Both the position numbers and the translations under genes were made by a program. Positions 40,154-48,489 of a stretch of 64,000 nucleotides of DNA are shown piece after piece. Numbering within the stretch: the first letter of the stretch is position 1; each line of letters starts with the position of its first letter. The notes beneath the pieces were generated by a model, which saw only the letters and a program-made list of their open reading frames with translations, did not search any database and had not been told where the DNA came from. Origin of the DNA: Pollutimonas sp963712655 (GTDB taxonomy: Bacteria; Pseudomonadota; Gammaproteobacteria; Burkholderiales; Burkholderiaceae_B); the NCBI GenBank assembly GCA_963712655.1, contig CAVQIT010000009.1, positions 310,001 through 374,000 on the forward strand, written 5' to 3'.

Positions 40154-42022
40154 ATGTCCGATAACTATGAACCCTTGATCCCGGCCACGCTTGCCTTCAA
40201 TGAGCACGGCACGCCCATGAGCCCGGATTTCGGCGATGTATACCACCCCGAATGGGGCGCGCTGGAACAGGCCGCAAGAGTCTTCCTGCATGGCAATCGC
40301 CTGCCTGGCCGCTGGCAGGGTAAAGACAGCTTCACCGTTTGCGAAACCGGATTCGGATTGGGCAGCAATTTCCTGGCCTTGTGGCAGGCCTGGCGCAGCG
40401 ACCCCGGGCGCAGCGATGCTTTGCATGTGTTGTCCTTCGAGGCCCATCCTTTCTCCCGGCAGGATCTGGAGCAAGCTCTTGTGCATCGCCTGCCCGAACC
40501 TGAAAAAACGCTGGCGGCCCGCTTGATTGCCGCCTGGCCGCCTTTATTGCCCGGCTTGCACCGGCTGGAATTCGAAGAAGGCCGGCTTACGCTGACCTTG
40601 GCTTTCGGATCAGTGGCCAGGCTGGCCAGGCAGACTCGCGCGAGGGTCGATGCTTTTTTCCTGGATGGCTTTGCGCCGCGGGTCAATCCCGACATGTGGA
40701 CGCGCGGCCTGTTCGGTCAGTTGGTGCGCATGGCCAATGCGGGCGCGACTGTCGCTACCTGGTGCTGTGCCGGAGAGGTGCGGCGCGGCTTGCGGGATGC
40801 GGGCTTTTTGGTGTCCAAGATACCGGGGTTTGGGGGCAAGCGCGAAATTACCGTCGCCACGCTGCGTCCCGGCATGGGCCGCGGCGACGCCGGGCGTTTG
40901 CTGCGGGAACCCGTGCTGGTGGTGGGCGGCGGGCTGGCGGGCGCCGGGGTGGCGCAGGCCCTGGCCATGCGCGGGCACGACGTGACTGTGCTGGATCCGG
41001 TTTTTTCGCGCGGGCTGGGCGCCAGTCATCAAGGGCATATGGCGGCCGCCATGACGCCAGTCATCAGCCGCGACGACGACATGCGGGCGCGGCTTATCCG
41101 CGCCGGTGTGAACCGCGCCATGCAGCGATGGCAGGGCTTGGCCGGTGAGGCGCGGCCATTGCGCTGCGGCACGATCGAATTGGCCTTCGACGCGCAACAA
41201 GCCGCCGAGCGGCGCGAAGCGCTGGCATATCTGCGTTTGCCCGCCGATTGGGTATGCTGGCTGGACGCCTCCCAGGCCTCGCAGCGGGCCGGCAGGACCC
41301 TGTCCTGCGGAGGGCTGTGGTTTGCCGACGGTCACCGGATCCAGCCTCAGGCGCTGCTTGAAGCCTTATTGTGTCATCCTCGTATACACTGTATGGTTGG
41401 GCAGTTATGGCAATTGCAGGTTGATCGCGCAGGTATGTGGCTGGCGATGGATGCGCAAGGTAAAGAATTGGCTCGTGCCGGGCAAGTGGTGCTGGCGAAT
41501 GCGGCGCAGGCCGCGAACGTGTTGGCCGCGATCCCGTGCATACCCTTTTTGCCCAAGCTGGCGTCCATGTATCGCCTGGCTGGGCAGGTCAGTTACTACG
41601 ATGGCGACGAGGCGCTGTCCGGGCGCGTCATTCTGGCTGGCGACGGCTATTGCCTGCCCGCTGTTCGCGGAAGGCTGGTAGGAGGCAGTACTTACGACCC
41701 CGGCGCCACGGTTAGCGAGATAACGCGGCAAGGCCATCTGGAGATCAATAAAAAAGTGGCTGGCTTGTTAAATATGATACCTTCCGGTCTTGGCCGGCTG
41801 CCCGGTCCGGAAGATGGCTGGGCGGGCTGGCGGGCGGCGGTGGCCGACCGGCTTCCGGTAATTGGCCCTGTCGATGGCGCGCCGGGCCTGTGGCTTGCTT
41901 GCGCATATGGGTCGCGCGGGCTTAGCTGGGCGGCGTTGGCGGGGGATGTAATTGCCGCTGGGCTGAGCCGTGAACCTTTGCCGCTGGAGCGGGACTTATT
42001 ACGCAGGATTTCCCCACGATAA
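40154..42022 (+). CDS. mnmC: tRNA mnm5s2U biosynthesis bifunctional enzyme MnmC
   Basis: Completes the mnm5 modification of wobble U34 in several tRNAs; 622 residues. The N-terminal SAM methyltransferase domain (about 1-245) has ETGFGLGSNFLALWQAW and the catalytic FLDGFAPRVNPDMWT; the C-terminal FAD-dependent oxidase domain (about 252-622) begins VLVVGGGLAGAGVAQALAMRG and has GASHQGHMAAAMTPVIS and GSRGLSWAALAGDVIAAGL. Both domains are complete. It is divergent from the phosphatase gene and not obviously linked to its neighbours. Confidence 0.95.
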   Translation: MSDNYEPLIPATLAFNEHGTPMSPDFGDVYHPEWGALEQAARVFLHGNRLPGRWQGKDSFTVCETGFGLGSNFLALWQAWRSDPGRSDALHVLSFEAHPFSRQDLEQALVHRLPEPEKTLAARLIAAWPPLLPGLHRLEFEEGRLTLTLAFGSVARLARQTRARVDAFFLDGFAPRVNPDMWTRGLFGQLVRMANAGATVATWCCAGEVRRGLRDAGFLVSKIPGFGGKREITVATLRPGMGRGDAGRLLREPVLVVGGGLAGAGVAQALAMRGHDVTVLDPVFSRGLGASHQGHMAAAMTPVISRDDDMRARLIRAGVNRAMQRWQGLAGEARPLRCGTIELAFDAQQAAERREALAYLRLPADWVCWLDASQASQRAGRTLSCGGLWFADGHRIQPQALLEALLCHPRIHCMVGQLWQLQVDRAGMWLAMDAQGKELARAGQVVLANAAQAANVLAAIPCIPFLPKLASMYRLAGQVSYYDGDEALSGRVILAGDGYCLPAVRGRLVGGSTYDPGATVSEITRQGHLEINKKVAGLLNMIPSGLGRLPGPEDGWAGWRAAVADRLPVIGPVDGAPGLWLACAYGSRGLSWAALAGDVIAAGLSREPLPLERDLLRRISPR

Positions 42023-42139
42023 TCTGTTTTTACGGTTTTGAAAGGTATGTAATGCCATGCGATTTTATTTTATAGCGCAAATCCGTCAAAATAGTGGCTT
42101 TTAAAATGCTTTTTGGGCTTATGCCCCAAGGATTGCGCT

Positions 42140-44359
42140 GTGCCGCCCAAGTCTGACCTTGCTCACGTGACGCAACTTACCATTCTGAATTTCATTACGG
42201 CGAAATCGACGCGAGCCGATTTCGCATTCGATGGCACCGAGCTGCAGCTTCAGATTGAAGCCCATGCGCCCGGTGTTTATCGTTTGCGTTGCGCTGGCGC
42301 CGAATCGCTTCAAAGCGATAAGCCCAGCGCGCGTTCTCGGGCGCATGCGGAAATGTTATTGGCCAGGCAAGAGCCGATCAGCGAATTGGCGGTAAGTTCC
42401 ATTGCGGATCCGGCCGAACTGGGCTGGCGCCTGGAGCAGGGCGATATCGCCCTGGAAGTGATCCGCTCGCCATTCCAGTTGGCGGTGTACCGGGGCGATG
42501 AATGCGTGCTGCGCACCGAGCCTGGCGCGGGACTGGCTTGCCGGCCCGCCGACGGCCCGGTCGAATGGCGTTTTACCGCGCAACTGGATGGCGACGATGC
42601 GTTGCATGGCCTGGGCGAGTCCGGCGGCGAGCAGGACCGCCGCGGCGCTTATGTGATATCGGATGCGCCGGCCGAACGCGCACTGCCTCTGGTCTGGAGC
42701 CCAAAAGGCTGGGGCCTGTACATTAATTCGCTGCAGCGGGTCGAGCACGACCTGGGCCGCGAGGATGCCGATCTCTATCAGGCGGTCGCGCACGATACGG
42801 TCTTCGATTTGTTCATTTTCGCGGGCGATCCCGCCGAAATCCTTAACCAGTACACCGCCCTGACAGGCCGCGCCGGCCAGCCGGGCCTTTGGCCCATGGG
42901 CGTCTGGCTGGACCAGGCCCCGGGCCAGTCCATAGACGATACGCTGCGCGTTGTGCAGGATTTCCGCCAGCAGCAGTGGGGGCTGGATGTGGTCCGCCTG
43001 GCCGCGCCCGCCGTATATGGCTTTCAATCCGACAAGCCGGCTTTCGAATGGGCGCCCGACCGCATCCCCGATGCGCGCGATGCATTGGCCCGTTTCCAGG
43101 CCCTGAATGTGCAGCTTGCGGCGCCTTCGTTTCCCGGCGTGCTGCGCGGCAGCACAATGTTCGACGAATGGGAAGATCGCGGCTGGCTGCTGATTAACGA
43201 TGAAGACGGCAGCGCTCATGTCTTTGCGGGCGGCGACGCCACCGGCGGCCAGGACTTCGGCCTGCTCGACCTGACCAATAAGGATGTCTACAAGCTGTGG
43301 TCCGAGCGCCAGCGGCAATTGCTGGACGAAGGACTGGGGTCTCCCGCGTGCGATGCGCAATTCGATATTCCGGACGGCATTACGGCGCGCGGCGGCGAGT
43401 CGGGCTCGATATTGCGTACGATATATCCTTTGCTGGCGCGCCAGGCGCTGTTCGACGCGGCGGCGGGGCACAAAACGCCGCAGGAAGGCGTTATCTGCAG
43501 CCGCGATCTTTTTCCCGCGGCGCAGCGCTTTGCCTGGCAAACCGGCCCCCAGGCCGGCAACGATTGGGCAGGCCTGGAGCACACATTGCGCACGGCGTTG
43601 TCCCTGGCCGATAGCGGCATACCGGTGCAAACGCACAGCATTGGGTCGGCCAGGCATTCCACCGCCGCCATGACGCCCGAGCTTTACATCCGCTGGCTGG
43701 CCATGAGCGTGTTCTCCGGCAATTTCAGTTTCCAGGGGCTACCGGCGCTGCTGCCTGGCGCCTTCGACAGCGCCACGCGCGAACTCGTCGGGCATTGGCT
43801 GCAATGGCGCTATCGGCTTATTCCTTATGTGCTGGGCATTATCGAAGACGCGGTGCGCACGGGCTTGCCGGTGCAGCGGTCGATGGCGCTTGCTTTTCCG
43901 ACTGACCCCATCGCGCAGGTATGGGACACTCAATATTTGCTGGGTCCGGCATTGCTGGTCGCGCCGGCGGTAAAGCCGGGCAGCCAAATCGAAGTGTATT
44001 TGCCCAAGGGCGATGCATGGTGGGACCTGAATACCGGCTGGCGCTACGAAGGGGGTACGACCTGGACGGTCGAGGCCGGCCTGGACACCTTGCCTGTTTT
44101 CGGCCGCGAAGGCCATATGCTATGCCTGGGTCCCACGGCGCAGCATACGGGCGACTTCAATTCGGCGCGCATTCTGGACGAAGTCTGGATGTTCGGCATG
44201 CCGGAGCATAGCCCGGTTGTCATGCGCAACAAGATACGCGTGATGCAAATGCAGGGCTCCAGCTACATCAAGGGCCTGGAGGGCTTGCGTATCCTGCCGG
44301 CCGAAGGCCTGGAGGTCAAGCGCCGCGGCGCCGAGGTGCGTATTTCCAGGGCGCGCTGA
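42140..44359 (+). CDS. glycoside hydrolase family 31-like protein, divergent active site
   Basis: About 739 residues with the GH31 layout: N-terminal beta-sandwich, (beta/alpha)8 barrel (from WPMGVWLDQ near 245) and C-terminal beta domains (LGPALLVAPAV near 600). In alignment by eye with E. coli YicI, the nucleophile motif KTD is ACD (Asp405 kept), but the acid/base Asp position falls on Gln471 in TGPQAGNDW, and the HDIGGF motif is THSIGSA. Activity is therefore doubtful. GTG 42140 follows AAGGA (42128-42132) at 7 nt; a TTG at 42113 and a GTG at 42167 are alternatives. No sugar transporter or regulator is adjacent, and a strong terminator closes the gene. Confidence 0.75.
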   Translation: MPPKSDLAHVTQLTILNFITAKSTRADFAFDGTELQLQIEAHAPGVYRLRCAGAESLQSDKPSARSRAHAEMLLARQEPISELAVSSIADPAELGWRLEQGDIALEVIRSPFQLAVYRGDECVLRTEPGAGLACRPADGPVEWRFTAQLDGDDALHGLGESGGEQDRRGAYVISDAPAERALPLVWSPKGWGLYINSLQRVEHDLGREDADLYQAVAHDTVFDLFIFAGDPAEILNQYTALTGRAGQPGLWPMGVWLDQAPGQSIDDTLRVVQDFRQQQWGLDVVRLAAPAVYGFQSDKPAFEWAPDRIPDARDALARFQALNVQLAAPSFPGVLRGSTMFDEWEDRGWLLINDEDGSAHVFAGGDATGGQDFGLLDLTNKDVYKLWSERQRQLLDEGLGSPACDAQFDIPDGITARGGESGSILRTIYPLLARQALFDAAAGHKTPQEGVICSRDLFPAAQRFAWQTGPQAGNDWAGLEHTLRTALSLADSGIPVQTHSIGSARHSTAAMTPELYIRWLAMSVFSGNFSFQGLPALLPGAFDSATRELVGHWLQWRYRLIPYVLGIIEDAVRTGLPVQRSMALAFPTDPIAQVWDTQYLLGPALLVAPAVKPGSQIEVYLPKGDAWWDLNTGWRYEGGTTWTVEAGLDTLPVFGREGHMLCLGPTAQHTGDFNSARILDEVWMFGMPEHSPVVMRNKIRVMQMQGSSYIKGLEGLRILPAEGLEVKRRGAEVRISRAR

Positions 44360-44416
44360 TCGGCGGCGGAATCCAGCCGGACCACACCGGCGGCACCAAA
44401 GGGGTGATTTTCCGGC

Positions 44417-44450
44417 AAAAAGAGAGCGGCTTCGGCCGCTCTCTTTTTTT
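44417..44450 (+). terminator. intrinsic terminator after the GH31-like gene
   Basis: Perfect 14-bp stem AAAAAGAGAGCGGC/GCCGCTCTCTTTTT with a TTCG tetraloop, ending in a T-run. One of the strongest terminators in the window; it isolates the GH31-like gene from the sigma factor operon. Confidence 0.93.
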
Positions 44451-44517
44451 CGATTCCGGGAACGTGGGCGGCGCAGGGGGTATCTAATGCGGTAACTGAC
44501 TCATTTCTGGTTGCCTC

Positions 44518-45222
44518 ATGTCTCTTGCCCTTGTCTCGCCCGTTGATGGCGCCGGTACCGACGCTCAATTGGCGCGGCGCATAGTAATGAATGACTTGGC
44601 GGCGCTGCAGGTGCTGATGCGGCGCCATAATCAGCGCCTGTACCGCGTGGCGCGCAGCATTCTGCGCAACGAGGCCGATGCCGAAGAAGCGGTGCAGGAA
44701 ACTTTCTACAAGGCCTATCGAGCCATCGCCAGTTTTCGCGGCGATTCCAGCCTGTCCACCTGGCTGGTGCGCATCGTTGTCAATGAGTCGAATAGGCGGT
44801 TGCGCAAGATCAACCGCCTTTCCACTTGGCTGGAATTCAATAATGACACGCAGCGCGAGGATGCCACGGCGACCATGAGCAACGATGACCTTTCTTCGCA
44901 TCTGCCCGAGCCGGCGTTCGCGCGTATGCAGACCCGCCATTTGATCGAGGCGGGCATCGATCGGCTGCCCGATTTATTCCGCGCCGTATTTGTGTTGCGG
45001 GCGGTGGAAGAACTGACGGTGGAAGAAACCGCCGTGTGCCTGGGCATCCCGGCGGCAACGGTGCGTACCCGCTATTTCCGGGCGCGCAAATTATTGCGCA
45101 AGTCCTTGGCAGCCGATATGGGCGAAGGCGTGGCCGAGGCCTTCGCATTTGCCGGCGAGCGTTGCGACCGGATCGTCGGCACGGTCATGGCGCGCCTGCG
45201 CCAGGCTCCGATCAATGATTAA
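44518..45222 (+). CDS. ECF-type RNA polymerase sigma factor
   Basis: Group 4 sigma factor of 234 residues. Region 2 spans about 38-105 (LMRRHNQRLYRVARSIL, DAEEAVQETFYKAYRAIASF, STWLVRIVVNESNRRLRK) and region 4 about 140-200 (LPDLFRAVFVLRAVEELTVEETA, then CLGIPAATVRTRYFRARKLLRK). The C-terminal 30 residues (GVAEAFAFAGERCDRIVGTVMARL) extend past region 4. No anti-sigma gene is adjacent; instead a ferritin-like and a cytochrome c gene follow at 35 nt and then with overlap, forming a likely operon and probable part of its regulon. The inducing signal is unknown. Confidence 0.9.
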   Translation: MSLALVSPVDGAGTDAQLARRIVMNDLAALQVLMRRHNQRLYRVARSILRNEADAEEAVQETFYKAYRAIASFRGDSSLSTWLVRIVVNESNRRLRKINRLSTWLEFNNDTQREDATATMSNDDLSSHLPEPAFARMQTRHLIEAGIDRLPDLFRAVFVLRAVEELTVEETAVCLGIPAATVRTRYFRARKLLRKSLAADMGEGVAEAFAFAGERCDRIVGTVMARLRQAPIND

Positions 45223-45257
45223 TGATTTTTCAAATGCTTTTTACAAGGGGAAGTACC

Positions 45258-45839
45258 ATGTCTTTTCTCAGTTTCATACATAACCCTGACAGCCGCGATG
45301 CGCGCCGGGCGTTCCTGGGCCAGTCTGGCTTGTTGCTGTCCGGCGCGGCGGTGGCGCTGATGGCGGGGCGCGATGTTTTGGCCAAAGGCAAGGGCAATGC
45401 CTCGGCCGCCTCGGACGTGCGTATCCTGAATACCGCGCTGGGCGCCGAACTCGAGGCCATTGCCGCCTATCAACTGGGGGCGGAGAGCGGTCTATTGCAA
45501 AAACCCGTGCTGGATCTGGCGGTAACGTTCCAGGGCCACCATAAAGAGCATGCCGACCTGCTGGCCAAGACTATCCAGACGCTGGGCGGCAAGCCTGTCT
45601 CTGCCAAAGAAAAATACATATTCCCCGTGGACAAGCTCAAGGGGCAGGCCGATGTCTTGCGCTTTGCCGCCATGCTGGAAAAAGGCGCGGTCGCCGCCTA
45701 CCTTGGCGCTGTGCCGGTTTTCGACAATCGCGACCTGGCCAAGGCGGCGGCCAGCATACTGGGCGACGAAGCGATGCACTGGGCTATCTTGCGCAATGCG
45801 CTGGGCGAAGCTCCCGTGCCCTCTGCCTTCATGTCATGA
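45258..45839 (+). CDS. exported ferritin-like domain protein
   Basis: A 193-residue protein with an N-terminal export signal: a polar region containing SRDARRAFLGQSGLLLSGAAVALMAG, whose arginine pair and hydrophobic stretch look Tat-like. The mature part is a four-helix ferritin-like domain (DUF4439/DUF892 style) with EAIAAYQLGAESGLL, VTFQGHHKEHADLL, MLEKGAVAAYLGAVP and GDEAMHWAIL, supplying Glu and His residues suited to a di-iron site. AAGGGG at 45244-45249 precedes ATG 45258. It is cotranslated with the cytochrome c gene. Iron binding and a redox function are inferred. Confidence 0.83.
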   Translation: MSFLSFIHNPDSRDARRAFLGQSGLLLSGAAVALMAGRDVLAKGKGNASAASDVRILNTALGAELEAIAAYQLGAESGLLQKPVLDLAVTFQGHHKEHADLLAKTIQTLGGKPVSAKEKYIFPVDKLKGQADVLRFAAMLEKGAVAAYLGAVPVFDNRDLAKAAASILGDEAMHWAILRNALGEAPVPSAFMS

Positions 45840-46234
45840 AGCGCGCACAGTGGCTGCTGCTTGCGGTGGCAAGCCTCTGTGCCCATGGCGGCGCCAGGTC
45901 CCAGGCGGCGCCGGGCGATACAACACATGGCGAGGCCGTCTATTCGCGCTGTCTTGCCTGCCATGCCCTGGCATACGATCGAACGGGGCCTAGGCATTGC
46001 GGTTTGTTCGGCAGGCAGGCCGGCACGGTGCCTGAATTCATTTATTCGCAGGCGATGAAGGATTCGAAGATAATCTGGAACGAGAAAACCTTGAATCTGT
46101 TTCTGGAGAATCCCATGAAAGCCGTGCCGGGAACCTCTATGGGATATGCGGGTATTGCGGACGCGCAGGAGCGTATTGACCTGATCGCGTATTTGAAGAA
46201 AGAAAATTCGTCGGTGGATTGCCAGGGGCGCTGA
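45836..46234 (+). CDS. c-type cytochrome, cytochrome c2-like
   Basis: Periplasmic mono-haem cytochrome of 132 residues. A signal peptide (about 1-24, WLLLAVASLCAHGGARSQA) precedes GDTTHGEAVYSRCLACHALAYDRTGP, with the haem motif CLACH and class I features; the axial Met is probably in VPGTSMGYAGI, followed by DLIAYLKKEN. The ATG overlaps the ferritin-like gene stop by 4 nt (ATGA), so the two proteins are likely made together. It may pass electrons to or from the ferritin-like partner. Confidence 0.9.
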   Translation: MKRAQWLLLAVASLCAHGGARSQAAPGDTTHGEAVYSRCLACHALAYDRTGPRHCGLFGRQAGTVPEFIYSQAMKDSKIIWNEKTLNLFLENPMKAVPGTSMGYAGIADAQERIDLIAYLKKENSSVDCQGR

Positions 46235-46252
46235 TCCCGCCTGCGCCATGGT

Positions 46253-47047
46253 TCAAGGCCGGTTGGCGGCGATTTCCACCACCAGGCCAGGATTGAAGGC
46301 CGGGTTTTCATTGACCCCTTCTTTGGCGTAGCCGCGCGGATTGCATACGACCCGGGTGCCCTCTACCTGGTAGTCGAAGCTGTCGTGGGTATGGCCGTGT
46401 ATCCACAGTACGACGCGATCCGCGCCCATCAGGTATTCGCTGTCGGACACAAAACAGCTATTGATCGGCGACCCCGTGAATCGGGGATGTATGCTTCGGG
46501 TCGATGGGGCGTGGTGGGTTACGACCACAGTGGGGCCCTTGAAAGGCTGCGCTAGCTTCGCTTGCAGCCATGAGCGGTTGGCGTTGAAGAGGGTTTCCAT
46601 TTCGGATGGCGAAAAAGTATCGTCCGGCGATGCGCCCGCCTTGATGCGGCTAAAGTCGCGGATAAAGGCCAGGGCTTCTGTAATGGCGTGTTCGCGTGCT
46701 TGGCCTGGGCCGCACAAATTGAAATCGGTCCAAAGGGTGGATCCCAGAAAGCGGACCCCATGCAGCACGATTTCGGTATTGTCGAGAACATGTATTTGGG
46801 TCCCCGCCGCATACGTTTGCAGATCCCGCAGGGTGCTGTCTATGCTGCCGCCATAGAACTCATGGTTTCCGGGGACATACAGCACGGGCTTGCCGAAACC
46901 GCCGGCCCATTGCAAGGCTTCTTTGGGGCGGGCGATGTCGCCGGCCAAAATAATAATGTCGGCGTCGGTTTGGGGAATAGGCAGGCCTTCGCGGCTTAAA
47001 TGAAGGTCGGACAGAATGTTGAGCCGGAGAGTGTCAAGTGTGGTCAT
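46253..47047 (-). CDS. calcineurin-like metallophosphoesterase
   Basis: Cytoplasmic phosphoesterase of 264 residues. The metallophosphatase blocks are ILSDLHLS, ILAGDIARP, YVPGNHEFYGG, VVVTHHAPS and WIHGHTHDSFDY, giving all di-metal ligands. The substrate is not evident. ATG 47047 (MTTLDTLRLNILSDLH) is chosen; a longer reading would start at 47095, inside the tRNA-Lys promoter, and is unlikely. It is convergent with the cytochrome operon (18 bp apart) and divergent from tRNA-Lys. Confidence 0.88.
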   Translation of the reverse strand: MTTLDTLRLNILSDLHLSREGLPIPQTDADIIILAGDIARPKEALQWAGGFGKPVLYVPGNHEFYGGSIDSTLRDLQTYAAGTQIHVLDNTEIVLHGVRFLGSTLWTDFNLCGPGQAREHAITEALAFIRDFSRIKAGASPDDTFSPSEMETLFNANRSWLQAKLAQPFKGPTVVVTHHAPSTRSIHPRFTGSPINSCFVSDSEYLMGADRVVLWIHGHTHDSFDYQVEGTRVVCNPRGYAKEGVNENPAFNPGLVVEIAANRP

Positions 47048-47069
47048 GGTCGTTGGCGTATGTGGCAAT

Positions 47070-47098
47070 TTGACAGCTTTTTTAAAAAACGTCATAAT
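47070..47098 (+). promoter_or_regulatory. tRNA-Lys promoter
   Basis: TTGACA (47070-47075, perfect -35) and CATAAT (47093-47098, 5 of 6 to the -10) are 17 bp apart, placing the transcript start near 47105, just before the tRNA at 47113. Confidence 0.85.
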
Positions 47099-47112
47099 CT
47101 CGTTCTTCGGTC

Positions 47113-47188
47113 GGGTCGTTAGCTCAGTTGGTAGAGCACCGGACTTTTAATCCGATGGTCGCGCGTTCGAGTCGCGCACGACCCACCA
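47113..47188 (+). tRNA. tRNA-Lys (TTT anticodon)
   Basis: 76 nt with encoded CCA. Acceptor GGGTCGT pairs with ACGACCC, the D arm has AGCTCAGTTGGTAGAGC, the anticodon loop is ACTTTTAAT (anticodon TTT) and the T arm is GCGCGTTCGAGTCGCGC. Promoter and terminator flank it closely, so it is a single-gene transcript. Confidence 0.97.
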
Positions 47189-47203
47189 CCGATGCTTTTT
47201 TTC

Positions 47204-47236
47204 AAAAAACCAGCCTTACATCAGGCTGGTTTTTTT
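47204..47236 (+). terminator. terminator after tRNA-Lys
   Basis: Stem AAAAAACCAGCCT (47204-47216) and AGGCTGGTTTTTT (47223-47235), 6-nt loop, T-run. Perfect 13-bp pairing. Confidence 0.92.
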
Positions 47237-47307
47237 TATTGGTTTTACCATAAGCCTGGGCCTTGCGCCTCAAGCATGGCGCCATAGCCGCCCAAATAAA
47301 AAACATA

Positions 47308-47327
47308 TCGAAAATAATCATTTTCGA
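47308..47327. promoter_or_regulatory. palindrome upstream of metN, possible operator
   Basis: TCGAAAATAATCATTTTCGA is a perfect 8-bp inverted repeat around AATC, in the AT-rich gap before metN. Its AATAATCATT core resembles Fur-type boxes, but metNIQ would not be an expected Fur target, so the binder is unknown. The 275-bp gap otherwise holds the tRNA terminator and no gene. Confidence 0.35.
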
Positions 47328-47463
47328 CGGGGCCTGCGTCATGCCTCTACATAATTTTCCGTGGATTCTATATTTCTTTTAACCATTAAGGCTGGGGATA
47401 AAAAGCGTATGTGGTTATGTTAAATTGTGAGGTCTGTCACTATTTCGGTGATGTCTTCATTTT

Positions 47464-48489
47464 TTGAATACCCGCGTTTTGATTTCCCTGAAGAACATCC
47501 ATAAAACCTATGCATCGCCAGGCCGTGTCTCGCACGCGTTGGCGGGGGTGGATCTGCATATTGTCCAAGGCGAGGTCTTTGGCATTATCGGGCGCTCCGG
47601 CGCGGGTAAAAGCACGCTCATACGCATGCTCAATTTGCTGGAGCGGCCTACCCAGGGCGAGGTTTGGGTGCACGGCCAGAACATCACCCAGTTCGGCGAG
47701 CCGCAATTGCGCCGGTTTCGGCAGGGCGTGGGCATGGTGTTCCAGCATTTCAACTTGCTGCGCTCGCGCACAGTGCTTGATAACGTGTGCTTTCCTTTGC
47801 GGCTGGCGGGTTTGACGCGACCCGCGCAGCTTGAACGGGCCCATGAAATGCTGGCGCTGGTCGGGTTGACGGATCATGCCAGCAAGTACCCCCGGCAATT
47901 GTCCGGCGGGCAGCAGCAGCGTGTCGGCATAGCCCGCGCGCTGGCCAATCGCCCGCAATTATTGTTGTGCGACGAGGCGACTTCCGCGCTGGACCCTGAA
48001 ACGACGCAATCCATCTTGCGTTTGTTGCTGGACATCAATAAGAGGCTTGGGTTGACGATAGTCCTGATTACCCATGGCATGGATGTCATACGCACGGTAT
48101 GCGACCGGGTCGCGGTCATCGACGCGGGCGCGATCGTGGAGTGCGGCGATGTGCTGGATGTGTTCCTGCATCCGCGGCATGCCGTCACGCAGTCGCTCTT
48201 GTCCGAAAGCGGCATGGATGCCGAAGGCTGGCGCGGGATGGCGCAGGCAGTGCAAGGCCGGTTGATACGCCTGAGCTTTCGCGGCGACTCGACCGTCCAG
48301 CCCATGCTCAGCCGCATTAGCCGCGAACTGAATCTGGACCTGAGTATTTTGCAGGGCTCGGTCGGCCGCATCAAAGATACGCCTTATGGGCAATTGGTGA
48401 TTGCCGTCCAGGGCGATGCGGCGGGGCAGGAAAAGCTTGGCGGCGTGTTTGCCCAGGCCGGAGTCGAGTGCGAGGTGCTGCGGCCATGA
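47464..48489 (+). CDS. metN: methionine ABC transporter ATP-binding protein MetN
   Basis: ATPase of the D/L-methionine importer, about 341 residues. The cassette has GRSGAGKSTLIRMLNLLE, the signature LSGGQQQRVGIARAL and Walker B LLCDEATSALD; the C-terminal NIL regulatory domain (about 265-341, LIRLSFRGDSTVQPML) binds methionine in related transporters. The start is uncertain: TTG 47464 or TTG 47479 have no clear ribosome site, and an ATG at 47451 is out of frame by one base because of a T6 run at 47460-47465. The stop overlaps metI (ATGA). Confidence 0.92.
   Translation: MNTRVLISLKNIHKTYASPGRVSHALAGVDLHIVQGEVFGIIGRSGAGKSTLIRMLNLLERPTQGEVWVHGQNITQFGEPQLRRFRQGVGMVFQHFNLLRSRTVLDNVCFPLRLAGLTRPAQLERAHEMLALVGLTDHASKYPRQLSGGQQQRVGIARALANRPQLLLCDEATSALDPETTQSILRLLLDINKRLGLTIVLITHGMDVIRTVCDRVAVIDAGAIVECGDVLDVFLHPRHAVTQSLLSESGMDAEGWRGMAQAVQGRLIRLSFRGDSTVQPMLSRISRELNLDLSILQGSVGRIKDTPYGQLVIAVQGDAAGQEKLGGVFAQAGVECEVLRP

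Noticed and set aside
47048..47095. Longer N-terminus of the metallophosphoesterase starting at 47095
   Set aside because: That region is occupied by the divergent tRNA-Lys promoter, and homology begins only after the ATG at 47047.
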